Assembly (NCBI RefSeq): GCF_026619415.1
Contig: NZ_JAOVZR010000001.1
Span: 4,138,501 to 4,202,500, forward strand
DNA from: Hoeflea algicola
GTDB lineage: Bacteria > Pseudomonadota > Alphaproteobacteria > Rhizobiales > Rhizobiaceae
DNA: 64,000 nucleotides
Direction of reading: 5' to 3'
Within the stretch, counting starts at the first letter, position 1; every line of letters starts with the position of its first letter. Shown in pieces: positions 1 to 8,917 of this stretch. Both the position numbers and the translations under genes were made by a program. Below the pieces are notes generated by a model. It ran no database searches, was not told where the DNA came from, and saw only the letters and a program-made list of their open reading frames with translations.

Positions 1-162
1 ACCCGGCTGGTCGGCGACGTCGCGTTTGACGAATGCGCTGAAAAAGCCGCGGTCATCACCCCGGTTCCGGGTGGCGTCGGGCCGATGACGATCGCCATGC
101 TGATGGCCAACACGGTGACCGCAGCCATGCGTTCGCACGGGCTGACACCGCCGTCATTCTGA
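1..162 (+). CDS. folD: FolD C-terminal fragment (methylenetetrahydrofolate dehydrogenase/cyclohydrolase)
   Basis: The window opens inside a reading frame of 53 codons that ends at a TGA at 160-162. It carries the block [20 protein letters not shown], the conserved C-terminal signature of the bifunctional FolD enzyme, which interconverts 5,10-methylene- and 10-formyl-tetrahydrofolate in the cytoplasm with NADP. The preceding [13 protein letters not shown] also fits the family. The 5' part lies outside the window, so length and start cannot be judged. It converges on the LacI-type gene that follows. Confidence 0.93.
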   Translation, partial: TRLVGDVAFDECAEKAAVITPVPGGVGPMTIAMLMANTVTAAMRSHGLTPPSF

Positions 163-185
163 TCCTGTGTTTCCACGTGGTTGCG

Positions 186-211
186 GGCGGCGGATGTTTT
201 ATTCCGCCGCC
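186..211. terminator. Convergent hairpin between folD and aglR
   Basis: Perfect 9-bp inverted repeat, GGCGGCGGA at 186-194 and TCCGCCGCC at 203-211, lying between the two convergent genes with the aglR stop codon in the loop. There is no T-run on either side, so it is at best a weak terminator or a transcript-end stabiliser. Confidence 0.35.
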
Positions 212-1275
212 AACGCCGATTCGCGACGGCCCGGCTTGGCCGCTGCCGTGGGCGCCGGACCGGTCGAAGCCCTGACCACCAGTTCCACCGGCCATATTTC
301 CTGAACCGGATCGGCCTCGGCGCCGGAGATGATGTTGATCAGGCGCTCGCAGGTGCGTGCGCCTGCTGCCCGGATCGATGAGCGGGTGGTGGTGAGCGGC
401 ACCGAGAAACTCTCCGGCTTGAGAAACGGGAACACATCGTCATGGGTGATCACTGAAACATCACCGGGAACGCTGATGCCGAGCTGGTTGAGCGCCCGGA
501 AAATCCCCAGCGTGGTAAACATCGAGGCGCTGAGCAGGCCGGTCGGTCGCGTGTCTGCCTTCGTGCCATCATACAGCGCCATCGCCAGCCGGTAGCCGCT
601 GTCCTCGTTCATCGCCGCTGAATGGTGTTTCAATGCGCCAGCCGGCAGTCCGTGCTCGGCCATCGCCCGCTGGACCCCGCCCAGTCGGTGCAGCGCGAAG
701 GTAAACTCGGTGTCGCCATTGATGAAGGCCAGCCGCTGGTGGCCCAGTTGCAGCAGCAGCCGTGCTGCGTCGTGAAACGCGCCTTCATTATCGATATCAA
801 GAAACGCATAACCGTCGGCCGGCTTGTAGGCGCGGCCATGCGCCAGAAACGGAATCCCCAACTCTCGCACCAGCGCGATGCGCTGGTCGTCATTGCGCAT
901 CGACGACAGGTAAAGGCCATCCACCGAACGGCTGGCGGCAATCCGCCGGTAGGCTTCGCTTTCACGTTCGATCGGCGCCGGTGTCAGCGACAGGTCGATC
1001 TCGTGGGTCAGCGCATGTTCGCCCAGCCCGGAAAGGAACTCGACGAAATGTGGATCGAGATCGACATTTCGGCCGACCGGAAGCACATATCCGATCGAGC
1101 CGGCCTTGCCGGTGGCCAGTTTGCGGGCGTTGGAATTGGGTTTGTAACCGTGCCGTTGTGCGGCCTCGATCACCTTGCGGCGGGTATGTTCGCTGACTTC
1201 CGGGTAGCCATTGAGGGCGCGCGATATGGTGGTCTGCGACAATCCCAGGAGATCTGCCAGCTGCTTCAGGTTCAC
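199..1275 (-). CDS. aglR: LacI-family repressor of the alpha-glucoside operon
   Basis: LacI/GalR-type transcription factor of 358 residues if started at the GTG at 1275. It begins directly with the canonical HTH (VNLKQLADLLGLSQTTISRAL, roughly residues 1-22), followed by the hinge region and a periplasmic-binding-protein-like sensor domain up to the C-terminus. I prefer GTG 1275 because AAGGGAG lies about 7 nt upstream; the in-frame ATG at 1293 is preceded only by an operator palindrome. The gene is divergent from the alpha-glucoside transporter genes, as for aglR in Sinorhizobium. It probably represses both directions through the two CCAAAGCGCTTTGG-type sites and is relieved by an alpha-glucoside; the ligand is inferred from context. 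Confidence 0.9.
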   Translation of the reverse strand: MNLKQLADLLGLSQTTISRALNGYPEVSEHTRRKVIEAAQRHGYKPNSNARKLATGKAGSIGYVLPVGRNVDLDPHFVEFLSGLGEHALTHEIDLSLTPAPIERESEAYRRIAASRSVDGLYLSSMRNDDQRIALVRELGIPFLAHGRAYKPADGYAFLDIDNEGAFHDAARLLLQLGHQRLAFINGDTEFTFALHRLGGVQRAMAEHGLPAGALKHHSAAMNEDSGYRLAMALYDGTKADTRPTGLLSASMFTTLGIFRALNQLGISVPGDVSVITHDDVFPFLKPESFSVPLTTTRSSIRAAGARTCERLINIISGAEADPVQEIWPVELVVRASTGPAPTAAAKPGRRESALAAE

Positions 1276-1293
1276 GGTTCGGCTCCCTTTCAT

Positions 1294-1307
1294 CCAAAGC
1301 GCTTTGG
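1294..1307. promoter_or_regulatory. LacI-type operator O1 upstream of aglR
   Basis: Perfect 14-bp palindrome CCAAAGCGCTTTGG with the central CG typical of LacI/GalR operators. It sits just upstream of the aglR start, in the position expected for autoregulation. A nearly identical site occurs about 200 bp away before aglE. Confidence 0.7.
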
Positions 1308-1502
1308 AAAATTGCACGCACGCGCGCTACCTCGGCATCCCTGAAGCCTGCATTTAACCCGAGACGGGATGAGAACAAAAGCGAAAAATCGCCTCCGAAT
1401 GCTTTGAAATCATGCTGCAATGCAACAAATAGTCGGAAATTGAAAGTCGATTGAAACTTTTGGCTTGACTCATGCCTGCACAGGCCGTCCTCTGATTGCA
1501 AG

Positions 1503-1516
1503 CCAAAGCGCTTTGA
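1503..1516. promoter_or_regulatory. LacI-type operator O2 upstream of aglE
   Basis: CCAAAGCGCTTTGA, one base off the perfect palindrome found before aglR (core CAAAGCGCTTTG is symmetric). It lies about 78 bp before the aglE start and 33 bp after a TTGACT hexamer at 1465-1470 that may be a -35 element; no convincing -10 was seen. Two sites about 209 bp apart could allow looping. Confidence 0.7.
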
Positions 1517-1593
1517 ATACGAGATAGCCTTGGCGGGGAGAACTATTCACAATTTTTGTGACGGATCAGGCACTGGCCGGGAGGAAGACTTCG

Positions 1594-2943
1594 ATGAGAA
1601 AACTGTTTTTGACGGGTGTTGCAGCCACCGCCCTGACACTGGGTGCGGCGCAGGCCGCCGACCTCAAATTCGCCCCGGGCGAGGGCAATTTCAACTGGGA
1701 CAGCTATGAAGCGCTCAAGGCGACACAGCTTGACGGCGAACAGGTCACGGTCTTCGGTCCCTGGCTCGGGCCGGACCAGCAAAACGCCGAAGCGGTGCTG
1801 GCCTATTTCGCCGAGGCCACCGGCGCTGATGTGCGCTATGTCGGCTCCGACAGTTTCGAGCAGCAGGTGATGGTCGACGCGGAAGCCGGGTCCGCCGCCA
1901 ATGTGTCGGTGTTCCCGCAGCCAGGCCTTGCCGCCGACATGGCCAAGCGCGGCTTTCTCACGCCGCTGGCCGATGGAACCGCTGACTGGGTCAAGGACAA
2001 TTACGCCGCGGGCCAGTCCTGGGTTGATCTCGGCACCTATGCCGGTCCTGACGGCACCAAGGCGCTCTATGGCTTCTTCTACAAGGTCGATGTCAAATCG
2101 CTGGTCTGGTACATTCCGGAAAACTTCGAGGACGCCGGCTATGAAATTCCCCAGTCGATGGAAGAACTCAAGGCGCTGACAGAGCAGATTGCAGCCGATG
2201 GCGGTACGCCCTGGTGCATTGGTCTGGGCTCAGGCGCTGCCACCGGCTGGCCGGCTACCGACTGGGTCGAAGACATGATGCTGCGCACCCAGCCGCCTGA
2301 AGTCTACGACAAGTGGGTCTCCAACGAGATCAAGTTCGATGATCCGGCGGTGATCGGCGCGATCGAGGAATTCGGCTGGTTTGCCCGCAACGACAAGTTC
2401 GTCGCCGGCGGCGCCGGCACGGTGGCCTCCACCGATTTCCGGGACAGCCCCAAGGGCCTCTTCTCCTCGCCGCCGCAGTGCTACATGCATCACCAGGCTT
2501 CGTTCATTCCGGCGTTTTTCCCCGATGGCACCAAGGTCGGCACCGATGCAGACTTCTTCTATATGCCTGCCTATGCCGACAAGGATCTGGGCAAGCCGGT
2601 GCTCGGCGCCGGCACCGTCTGGGGCATCACCAAGGACAGCCCCGGCGCGCAGGCTCTCATCAAGTTCCTGCAGTCGCCGATCGCCCATGAAATCTGGATG
2701 GCACAGAAGGGCTTCCTGACCCCCTACAAGGCGGTCAACACCGATGTGTTCAGCGATCCGACTCTCAAGAAGATGAATGACGTCCTGCTTGGTGCCACCA
2801 CTTTCCGCTTCGACGGTTCCGACCTGATGCCTGGCGGTGTCGGCGCCGGCTCGTTCTGGACCGGCATGGTCGACTACACCGGCGGCAAGTCCGCCGAGGA
2901 AGTCGCCGCGACGATCCAGAAGTCCTGGGATGCGCTCAAGTAA
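1594..2943 (+). CDS. aglE: Alpha-glucoside ABC transporter, periplasmic substrate-binding protein
   Basis: Extracytoplasmic sugar-binding protein of 449 residues. The N-terminus is a clear Sec signal peptide (MRKLFLTGVAATALTLGAAQ, cleavage expected after AQA), and the mature protein is the long type characteristic of AglE. The ATG at 1594 is chosen because GGGAGGAAG precedes it at a good distance and because the upstream in-frame codons would spoil the signal peptide. It is the first gene of aglEFGAK and delivers trehalose/maltose/sucrose-type alpha-glucosides to AglFG. Exact sugar specificity cannot be read from sequence. A hairpin directly after the stop probably sets a higher message level than the permease genes. 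Confidence 0.93.
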   Translation: MRKLFLTGVAATALTLGAAQAADLKFAPGEGNFNWDSYEALKATQLDGEQVTVFGPWLGPDQQNAEAVLAYFAEATGADVRYVGSDSFEQQVMVDAEAGSAANVSVFPQPGLAADMAKRGFLTPLADGTADWVKDNYAAGQSWVDLGTYAGPDGTKALYGFFYKVDVKSLVWYIPENFEDAGYEIPQSMEELKALTEQIAADGGTPWCIGLGSGAATGWPATDWVEDMMLRTQPPEVYDKWVSNEIKFDDPAVIGAIEEFGWFARNDKFVAGGAGTVASTDFRDSPKGLFSSPPQCYMHHQASFIPAFFPDGTKVGTDADFFYMPAYADKDLGKPVLGAGTVWGITKDSPGAQALIKFLQSPIAHEIWMAQKGFLTPYKAVNTDVFSDPTLKKMNDVLLGATTFRFDGSDLMPGGVGAGSFWTGMVDYTGGKSAEEVAATIQKSWDALK

Positions 2944-2970
2944 TCGAGGCTGACATGCACAAATAGGAGG

Positions 2971-2989
2971 CCCCGGCGTTTAGCCGGGG
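2971..2989 (+). terminator. Intercistronic hairpin after aglE
   Basis: CCCCGGC (2971-2977), 5-nt loop, GCCGGGG (2983-2989), with no T-run. Hairpins at this place in ABC operons commonly protect the binding-protein mRNA or attenuate permease expression; that role is inferred. Confidence 0.5.
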
Positions 2990-3022
2990 TCCCCATCAGG
3001 ACAGCCTTTTGGGGAGGGAAGG

Positions 3023-4264
3023 ATGCATCCGGCACTTCAGGGTTTGATCACCATCATCATCGGCGTCGGCGGATGCGTCGGCTACTTCTACTTTTCCAAC
3101 CAGTTTCTCGACAGGATTCTCTACCCCGCTACAGGCAAGAATGCCGGGCGCAACATCAATCGGGCCAACCAGGTCCGTCCCTGGCTGTTCCTGGCGCCGG
3201 CGCTGCTGGCGCTGGGCCTCTATCTCGCCTACCCGGTTTTCGCCACGCTGTGGCTGTCGGTCACCGACCGCAATGCCGGTGGCGCCTTTGTTGGCCTCGC
3301 CAATTACCGCCAGATGTTCGACGAACCGAAATTCTGGGAAGCAGTCAGCAACAACATGCTCTGGCTGATCATCGTGCCGGCGTTTTCCACCGCCTTCGGG
3401 TTGCTTGCCGCCCAGCTCACCGACCGCATTAAATGGGGTAATATCGCCAAGTCGCTGATCTTCATGCCGATGGCGATTTCCTTTGTCGGTGCTGCCGTGA
3501 TCTGGAAGCTGGTCTATGACACAAGACCCGCCGACCAGGACCAGATCGGTGTGCTTAACGCCGTCTGGCTGGGTTTTGACGGTGGACCGATGTCGGTGCT
3601 GATCCTGAAAATCATTCCCGCGCTGATCCTCGTCATCTTCGCCGGTTTTCTCGCCTATAGCGTCATCCAGATCGCCCGCTCGTTGTTGCGCGGTGGTTTC
3701 AGCCACTCGGCCACGCCCTGGTGGGGCCTTGTCCTGCGCGCCGGGCTGGCGCTGGTTGCCGTCTGGCTGGTCTGGGTGTCGCTGCGCTCGGTGGTTTCGC
3801 TTGCCACGGTGTCGTTGCCCTATGGCGAGCCGCAGACCTGGCTGACCATTCCCTTCTGGAACTCGATCCTGCTGATGGTGGTGCTGGTCTGGATCCAGAC
3901 CGGGTTTGCCATGGTCATCCTCTCCGCCGCTTTGCGCGGTGTTCCCGAGGAAACCATCGAGGCCGCGGTGATCGACGGTGCCAATCCGTTCCAGATCTTC
4001 TTCAAGATCAAGGTGCCGCAGATCATGGGCACCATCGTCGTGGTCTGGACCACCATCACCATCGTCGTGCTCAAGGTGTTCGACATTGTCTTTGCCATGA
4101 CCAACGGCCAGTGGGAGACCCAGGTTCTGGCCAACTACATGTACGACAAGCTGTTCCGCGCCAATGACTGGGGCGTCGGTTCGGCCTCGGCCATGATCAT
4201 CATGCTGCTGGTGACCCCGATTCTGGTCTGGAATGTCATCAACGCCCGCAAAGAAATGCGCTGA
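3023..4264 (+). CDS. aglF: Alpha-glucoside ABC transporter permease
   Basis: Inner-membrane permease of 413 residues, longer than ordinary MalF-type permeases, as is usual for AglF because of an extra N-terminal membrane segment (about residues 7-26). Several hydrophobic helices follow, and the EAA loop that docks on the ATPase is visible at about residues 312-335 (EETIEAAVIDGANPFQIFFK). The start is supported by GGGGAGGGAAGG directly upstream. It lies between aglE and aglG in the same operon and should pair with AglG as a heterodimeric channel energised by AglK. Confidence 0.93.
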   Translation: MHPALQGLITIIIGVGGCVGYFYFSNQFLDRILYPATGKNAGRNINRANQVRPWLFLAPALLALGLYLAYPVFATLWLSVTDRNAGGAFVGLANYRQMFDEPKFWEAVSNNMLWLIIVPAFSTAFGLLAAQLTDRIKWGNIAKSLIFMPMAISFVGAAVIWKLVYDTRPADQDQIGVLNAVWLGFDGGPMSVLILKIIPALILVIFAGFLAYSVIQIARSLLRGGFSHSATPWWGLVLRAGLALVAVWLVWVSLRSVVSLATVSLPYGEPQTWLTIPFWNSILLMVVLVWIQTGFAMVILSAALRGVPEETIEAAVIDGANPFQIFFKIKVPQIMGTIVVVWTTITIVVLKVFDIVFAMTNGQWETQVLANYMYDKLFRANDWGVGSASAMIIMLLVTPILVWNVINARKEMR

Positions 4265-4275
4265 GGGAGGCCGGG

Positions 4276-5418
4276 ATGAACGTCATGTCATCAAAGAAGT
4301 CGCCGCTCACCTGGGCCGTGCACATTTCGGTCGTGGCTCTGGTGGCGCTGTGGCTGTTTCCCACCGTCGGGCTGTTTGTCTCGTCGTTCCGCACCGCCGA
4401 CCAGATCGCCAACACCGGCTGGTGGAATGCGCTGTTTACCCAGGAACGCCAGGCGCCGGCGATCCGCATCTCCGGCGACGAAGCCGAAATCGATGGCGAA
4501 TTCGTCATCGATGGCCGCCTGTTCTCAAACGACGATGTCAACATCAGCCGCTGGGGCACCAGTTCGCGCGAGCCCGAAGCCTATGTGCCGGGCGATGTCG
4601 CCGATCTCGGCGCCGGCACCGCGCTGACGGTGGCGCAGGATGGCGCCTTCCGTCTCTCGGCGCCTCAGAGTTTTGGCGACAGCCGTCTGCCGCGGGTTTT
4701 CACCACCGCCACCACGCCGCCTGAATTCACCTTCGAGAACTACCGCTTCGTGCTGTTTGATCCAAGCAATCGCGAGGGCATGGCCAAGGCCTTCTTCAAC
4801 ACCCTGACCGTGACCATACCGGCCACCATCATCCCCATCGTCATTGCCGCTTTCGCGGCTTACGCGCTGGCCTGGATGCGGTTTCCCGGCCGGGCCCTGC
4901 TGGTGGCAGCCATTGTCGGGCTGCTGGTGGTGCCGCTGCAGCTCGCGTTGATTCCGCTGTTGCGGCTGCACAACGAAATCGGTATCGGCAAGGGTTATCT
5001 CGGCGTCTGGCTCGCCCACACCGGCTTCGGGCTGCCGCTGGCGATCTATCTGCTGCGCAACTACATGGTCGGCCTGCCGCGCGATATCATCGAGAACGCC
5101 CGTGTGGACGGCGCCACCGATTTCCAGATTTTCGTCAAGATCATTCTGCCACTGTCGTTCCCGGCGCTGGCCTCCTTTGCCATCTTCCAGTTCCTGTGGA
5201 CCTGGAACGATCTCTTGGTCGCACTGGTCTTCCTGATCGATGCCACCGGTGAAACAACGGTGATGACCAAGCAGATCGTCGAACTGCTCGGCACCCGCGG
5301 CGGCAATTGGGAAATTCTTGCAACTTCCGCCTTCGTCTCCATCGCGGTACCGCTGGCGGTGTTTTTCGCCATGCAACGCTATCTCGTGCGCGGCCTGCTG
5401 GCCGGCTCCGTCAAATAA
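4276..5418 (+). CDS. aglG: Alpha-glucoside ABC transporter permease
   Basis: MalG-type permease of 380 residues with an N-terminal membrane helix, a large periplasmic insertion (about residues 50-150, rich in charged residues, typical of AglG) and then five helices. The EAA loop is seen at about 271-294 (RDIIENARVDGATDFQIFVK). GGGAGG lies 7 nt before the ATG at 4276; 11 nt separate it from aglF. A second in-frame ATG at 4285 is less well placed. It partners AglF. Confidence 0.93.
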   Translation: MNVMSSKKSPLTWAVHISVVALVALWLFPTVGLFVSSFRTADQIANTGWWNALFTQERQAPAIRISGDEAEIDGEFVIDGRLFSNDDVNISRWGTSSREPEAYVPGDVADLGAGTALTVAQDGAFRLSAPQSFGDSRLPRVFTTATTPPEFTFENYRFVLFDPSNREGMAKAFFNTLTVTIPATIIPIVIAAFAAYALAWMRFPGRALLVAAIVGLLVVPLQLALIPLLRLHNEIGIGKGYLGVWLAHTGFGLPLAIYLLRNYMVGLPRDIIENARVDGATDFQIFVKIILPLSFPALASFAIFQFLWTWNDLLVALVFLIDATGETTVMTKQIVELLGTRGGNWEILATSAFVSIAVPLAVFFAMQRYLVRGLLAGSVK

Positions 5419-5433
5419 GGGATCAATGCCTCC

Positions 5434-7101
5434 ATGAATCTTGCAGTGTCCGATCTTCCGGTACAAGCCGGTATCGCTTCCGACCCCGACTGGTGGCGCG
5501 GCGCGGTGATCTATCAGATCTATCCACGCTCCTATCAGGATACCAGCGGTGACGGCATCGGCGATCTCGCCGGCATCTGCCAGCGGCTGCCCTACATTGC
5601 CTCGCTGGGTGTCGATGCGATCTGGGTGTCGCCCTTCTTCACCTCGCCGATGAAGGATTTTGGCTACGACGTCGCCGACTACACCAATGTCGATCCGATG
5701 TTCGGCGCGCTGCATGATTTTGACCTGCTGGTCGCCGAAGCCCACAAGTTCGGCATCCGGGTGATGATCGATCTGGTGATTTCCCACACCTCCGACCAGC
5801 ACCCCTGGTTCATCGAAAGCCGCACCAGCCGCGACAATCCCAAATCCGACTGGTTCGTCTGGGCCGAGGCCAAGCCCGATGGCACGCCGCCCAACAACTG
5901 GCTGTCGATTTTCGGCGGCTCCGGCTGGGCCTGGGATCCGAGCCGGCAGCAATATTACCAGCACAATTTCCTGACCTCGCAGCCGGATCTGAATTTTCAC
6001 AATCCGCAGGTCCAGGATGCGCTGCTCGACGTCGCACGCTTCTGGCTCGAGCGCGGCGTCAACGGCTTCCGGCTCGATACCATAAATTTCTATTTTTGCG
6101 ACGACCAGCTTCGCAACAACCCGGCGCTGGCGCCGGAATTGCGCAACGCCTCGATCGCGCCAACCGTCAATCCCTACAATCATCAGGAGCACATCTACGA
6201 CAAGAACCGGCCAGAAAATCTCGAGTTCCTGCGTCGCTTCCGCGCGCTGATGGACGAATTCCCCGACATCGCCGCGGTCGGCGAAGTTGGCGACGCGCAA
6301 TACGGACTGCAGATTGTTGCCGACTACACCTCCGGCGGCGACAAGATGCACATGTGCTACGCGTTTGATTTCCTGGCGCCCGATCTGTTGAGCCCGGCGC
6401 GGGTCCGCACAGTGCTATCCGATTTCATGGCCGCCGCGCCCGAAGGCTGGGCATGCTGGGCCTTTTCCAACCATGATGTGATCCGTCACGGCACCCGCTG
6501 GGGCAACCTTGTCTCCGACCGGGACCGCTATTTGCGCATGCTCGCCGGCCTGCTTCTGAGCCTGCGCGGCTCGGTCTGCCTCTACCAGGGCGAAGAACTG
6601 GGCCTGACCGAGGCCGAGCTTGCCTTCGAGGATCTGCAGGATCCCTACGGCATCCAGTTCTGGCCCGATTTCAAGGGCCGCGACGGTTGCCGCACACCGA
6701 TGGTGTGGGCGGAAAACAGCGACCATGCCGGCTTTACCGAGGGCCAGCCCTGGCTGCCGATCCCCTCCGAGCACCGGCACATGGCCGTCGACGCGCAAGA
6801 GCATGTCAACGCCTCGATGCTCAATCATTACCGCCGCCTGCTTGCCTTTCGCAAGCAGCACCCGGCGCTCGCCAAGGGTGAACTCGAATTCATCGACTGC
6901 AACGACGCGGTGCTCGGTTTCATCCGCCGCCACGGCAATGAAGCGGTTTTCTGCGGCTTCAATCTCAGTGATCAGGAGCAGTTCATCGACCCGCCAGAAG
7001 GCGCACTGACGCCGCTTGCCGGGCACGGCTTCTCGGGCATGCTCAAGTCCGATTGCATTGAAATTCCACCCTATGACGCCTTTTTCGCAAGGCTCGGGTG
7101 A
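5434..7101 (+). CDS. aglA: Alpha-glucosidase, GH13 family
   Basis: Cytoplasmic glycoside hydrolase family 13 enzyme of 555 residues, no signal peptide. The (beta/alpha)8 signature regions are intact: DLVISHTS (113-120), GFRLD with the nucleophile Asp215, AVGEVGD with the general acid Glu284, and FSNHD with the third carboxylate Asp348. The N-terminal WWRGAVIYQIYPRSYQD block is that of oligo-1,6-glucosidase/alpha-glucosidase proteins. It hydrolyses imported alpha-glucosides to glucose, which can then enter the Entner-Doudoroff route encoded at 12.5-16.7 kb. It lies inside the agl operon, 15 nt after aglG. Bond preference is not decidable here. Confidence 0.94.
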   Translation: MNLAVSDLPVQAGIASDPDWWRGAVIYQIYPRSYQDTSGDGIGDLAGICQRLPYIASLGVDAIWVSPFFTSPMKDFGYDVADYTNVDPMFGALHDFDLLVAEAHKFGIRVMIDLVISHTSDQHPWFIESRTSRDNPKSDWFVWAEAKPDGTPPNNWLSIFGGSGWAWDPSRQQYYQHNFLTSQPDLNFHNPQVQDALLDVARFWLERGVNGFRLDTINFYFCDDQLRNNPALAPELRNASIAPTVNPYNHQEHIYDKNRPENLEFLRRFRALMDEFPDIAAVGEVGDAQYGLQIVADYTSGGDKMHMCYAFDFLAPDLLSPARVRTVLSDFMAAAPEGWACWAFSNHDVIRHGTRWGNLVSDRDRYLRMLAGLLLSLRGSVCLYQGEELGLTEAELAFEDLQDPYGIQFWPDFKGRDGCRTPMVWAENSDHAGFTEGQPWLPIPSEHRHMAVDAQEHVNASMLNHYRRLLAFRKQHPALAKGELEFIDCNDAVLGFIRRHGNEAVFCGFNLSDQEQFIDPPEGALTPLAGHGFSGMLKSDCIEIPPYDAFFARLG

Positions 7102-7131
7102 ACCAATACATTACGCCAGCGGGAGGAAACC

Positions 7132-8220
7132 ATGGCCGGATTGAAACTGAGGGACCTGAAGAAATCCTATGGCTCTGTCGAGGTCATCCACGGTGTTGAT
7201 CTTGACATCCAGCAGGGTGAATTCATCGTCTTTGTCGGCCCGTCCGGCTGTGGCAAGTCGACGCTTTTGCGGATGATCGCTGGTCTCGAGGACATCACCG
7301 CCGGCACACTCGAAATCGACGGCATGGTGGTCAACGACGTGCCGCCCTCCAAGCGCGGCATCGCCATGGTGTTCCAGTCCTATGCGCTGTACCCGCACAT
7401 GACGGTCTATGACAACATGGCCTTCGGCATGCGCATCGCCAGGGAAAGCAAGGAAGAGATCGACCGCCGGGTCCGTGCCGCCGCCGACATCCTGCAATTG
7501 GGCGAATATCTCGATCGCTTGCCCAAGGCGCTGTCGGGTGGCCAGCGCCAGCGTGTCGCCATTGGTCGTGCCATCTGCCGCGATCCCAAGGTGTTCCTGT
7601 TTGACGAGCCGTTGTCCAACCTTGATGCGGCGTTGCGCGTCGCCACCCGCATCGAGATCGCCAAGCTCAATGAATCAATGCCCGACACGACGATGATCTA
7701 CGTCACCCACGACCAGGTCGAGGCGATGACGCTGGCAGACCGCATCGTCGTTCTGTCACGCGGCTATATCGAGCAGGTCGGCCCGCCGATGGACCTCTAC
7801 CAGCGGCCTGAAAACCTGTTCGTGGCGCAGTTCATCGGCTCGCCGGCCATGAACATCATTCCAGGCACGATCGAAAAAACCGGCGCCAACTCCGTCATGT
7901 CGTTTGCGGGCGGCAAATCGGTTGGCACCGGCATCCCTGTTCCCGACAGCGACAAGGGCAAGCAAGCGTCCTTTGGCATCAGGCCTGAAGATCTGGTGGT
8001 TACCACCGGCGATGATTTCCTGTTCGAGGGAACGGTGTCGATTGTTGAGGCGCTGGGTGAGGTCACGCTGCTCTATATAAATGACCTGACCGAGGACGAG
8101 CCGATTCTTGCCAAACTGCCAGGCCATCACGAGATCAAGCGTGGCGACAAGCTGCGCTTTAAGGCGGACCAGTCAAAGCTGCATCTGTTTGATGGGAATG
8201 GCAAAACATACCGCCGCTGA
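7132..8220 (+). CDS. aglK: Alpha-glucoside ABC transporter ATP-binding protein
   Basis: MalK/UgpC-type ATPase of 362 residues: Walker A GPSGCGKST at 36-44, Q-loop FQSYALYPH near 81, signature LSGGQRQR at 134-141, Walker B VFLFDEP at 154-160, and a C-terminal TOBE-like regulatory domain. GGGAGGAAACC precedes the ATG at 7132. It is the last gene of aglEFGAK and is followed by a strong terminator. Confidence 0.94.
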   Translation: MAGLKLRDLKKSYGSVEVIHGVDLDIQQGEFIVFVGPSGCGKSTLLRMIAGLEDITAGTLEIDGMVVNDVPPSKRGIAMVFQSYALYPHMTVYDNMAFGMRIARESKEEIDRRVRAAADILQLGEYLDRLPKALSGGQRQRVAIGRAICRDPKVFLFDEPLSNLDAALRVATRIEIAKLNESMPDTTMIYVTHDQVEAMTLADRIVVLSRGYIEQVGPPMDLYQRPENLFVAQFIGSPAMNIIPGTIEKTGANSVMSFAGGKSVGTGIPVPDSDKGKQASFGIRPEDLVVTTGDDFLFEGTVSIVEALGEVTLLYINDLTEDEPILAKLPGHHEIKRGDKLRFKADQSKLHLFDGNGKTYRR

Positions 8221-8260
8221 CCGCTGCAACCATTGCACACCACAATTCCCGCAAACGCCA

Positions 8261-8286
8261 AAACCCCGCCTTTTCAAGCGGGGTTT
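8261..8286 (+). terminator. Rho-independent terminator after aglK (copy A)
   Basis: AAACCCCGC (8261-8269), 8-nt loop, GCGGGGTTT (8278-8286). Ends the agl transcript. The same terminator and its flank are duplicated at 10510-10535. Confidence 0.8.
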
Positions 8287-8419
8287 CGCGCGGTGCGCCC
8301 GTCATCGGACGGATTTCGGTGTCGGGCGTCGCTGATGCACGTCGTGTCCAAATGAGTTCATTTGAACGATACCGTCCTGCATCAAGTCAAGCTGGAGGGC
8401 AGGGAGTGCCTGTAATCAT

Positions 8420-8480
8420 GGCCGCGGACAATGCCGCGGCCGTCAGCAAGCGGATGACGCCGGTCGGGAGGAAACCGGCG
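8420..8480 (-). terminator. Double hairpin downstream of small gene 1A
   Basis: Two adjacent perfect inverted repeats: GGCCGCGG-acaatg-CCGCGGCC at 8420-8441 and CGCCGGT-9 nt-ACCGGCG at 8458-8480. They follow the stop of the minus-strand gene at 8501. No T-run, so 3'-end stabilisation or weak termination. Conserved in copy B (first hairpin at 10634-10655). Confidence 0.5.
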
Positions 8481-8500
8481 CCATCCGTCAGGCTTGTGTC

Positions 8501-8800
8501 TTAGCGTGCGAAGTGCGGCGAACCGTCGTTGCCGGCACGGTCGTAACGGACCTGGTCGTTGGCGACATCGCCGATCGAGGCGGTCGTGGTGTAATCGACG
8601 CCAGCAACCGAAGCTTGAAAGCTCGGCGAACCGTCCTGGCCGGCGCGGTCATAGCTGACCAGATCGTTGGAAACACCAACAGCATAGTTGGCCTGTCCCT
8701 GAACCGACGGCACGTCATAGGCGTCCATGGCGGTCGAAGCGGCGAAGGCGCCGGTGGAAGCAGCAAGGGTGAAGCCGAGGGCGATGATGAGCTTGTTCAT
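8501..8800 (-). CDS. Small secreted repeat protein 1A
   Basis: Product of 99 residues: a Sec signal peptide (MNKLIIALGFTLAASTGAFA, cleavage after AFA) and a short acidic mature part of about 79 residues built from two related units, each ending in YDRAG(Q/N)DGSP followed by an aromatic residue. AAAGGAAT lies 6 nt before the ATG. I do not recognise the family. The amino-acid sequence is identical to the copy at 10715-11014, although the genes differ at ten bases. No cysteines, no membrane anchor, no catalytic motif, so a periplasmic or extracellular structural or binding role is the most one can suggest. Last of three minus-strand genes in copy A. Confidence 0.85.
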   Translation of the reverse strand: MNKLIIALGFTLAASTGAFAASTAMDAYDVPSVQGQANYAVGVSNDLVSYDRAGQDGSPSFQASVAGVDYTTTASIGDVANDQVRYDRAGNDGSPHFAR

Positions 8801-8864
8801 GAGTGTATTCCTTTAGATTGATTGGCGCATCCCTCAGGGACGCAAGCCGTGTGGTTTGGAGGCC

Positions 8865-8884
8865 GGCAGGGAAACGTCCCTGCC
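8865..8884 (-). terminator. Hairpin between small genes 2A and 1A
   Basis: GGCAGGGA-aacg-TCCCTGCC, perfect 8-bp stem with a 4-nt loop, between the stop of gene 2A (8918) and the start of gene 1A (8800). No T-run. Present unchanged in copy B. Confidence 0.45.
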
Positions 8885-8917
8885 GCTCATTGGTTCCGTC
8901 TTGATTGGCGTCAGGCC

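Noticed and set aside
1465..1500. Full sigma-70 promoter for aglE
   Set aside because: TTGACT is present, but nothing resembling TATAAT lies 16-18 bp downstream, so it was not listed as a promoter.
4525..6351. 608-codon minus-strand open frame
   Set aside because: Antisense to aglG and aglA; composition is that of a complementary shadow.
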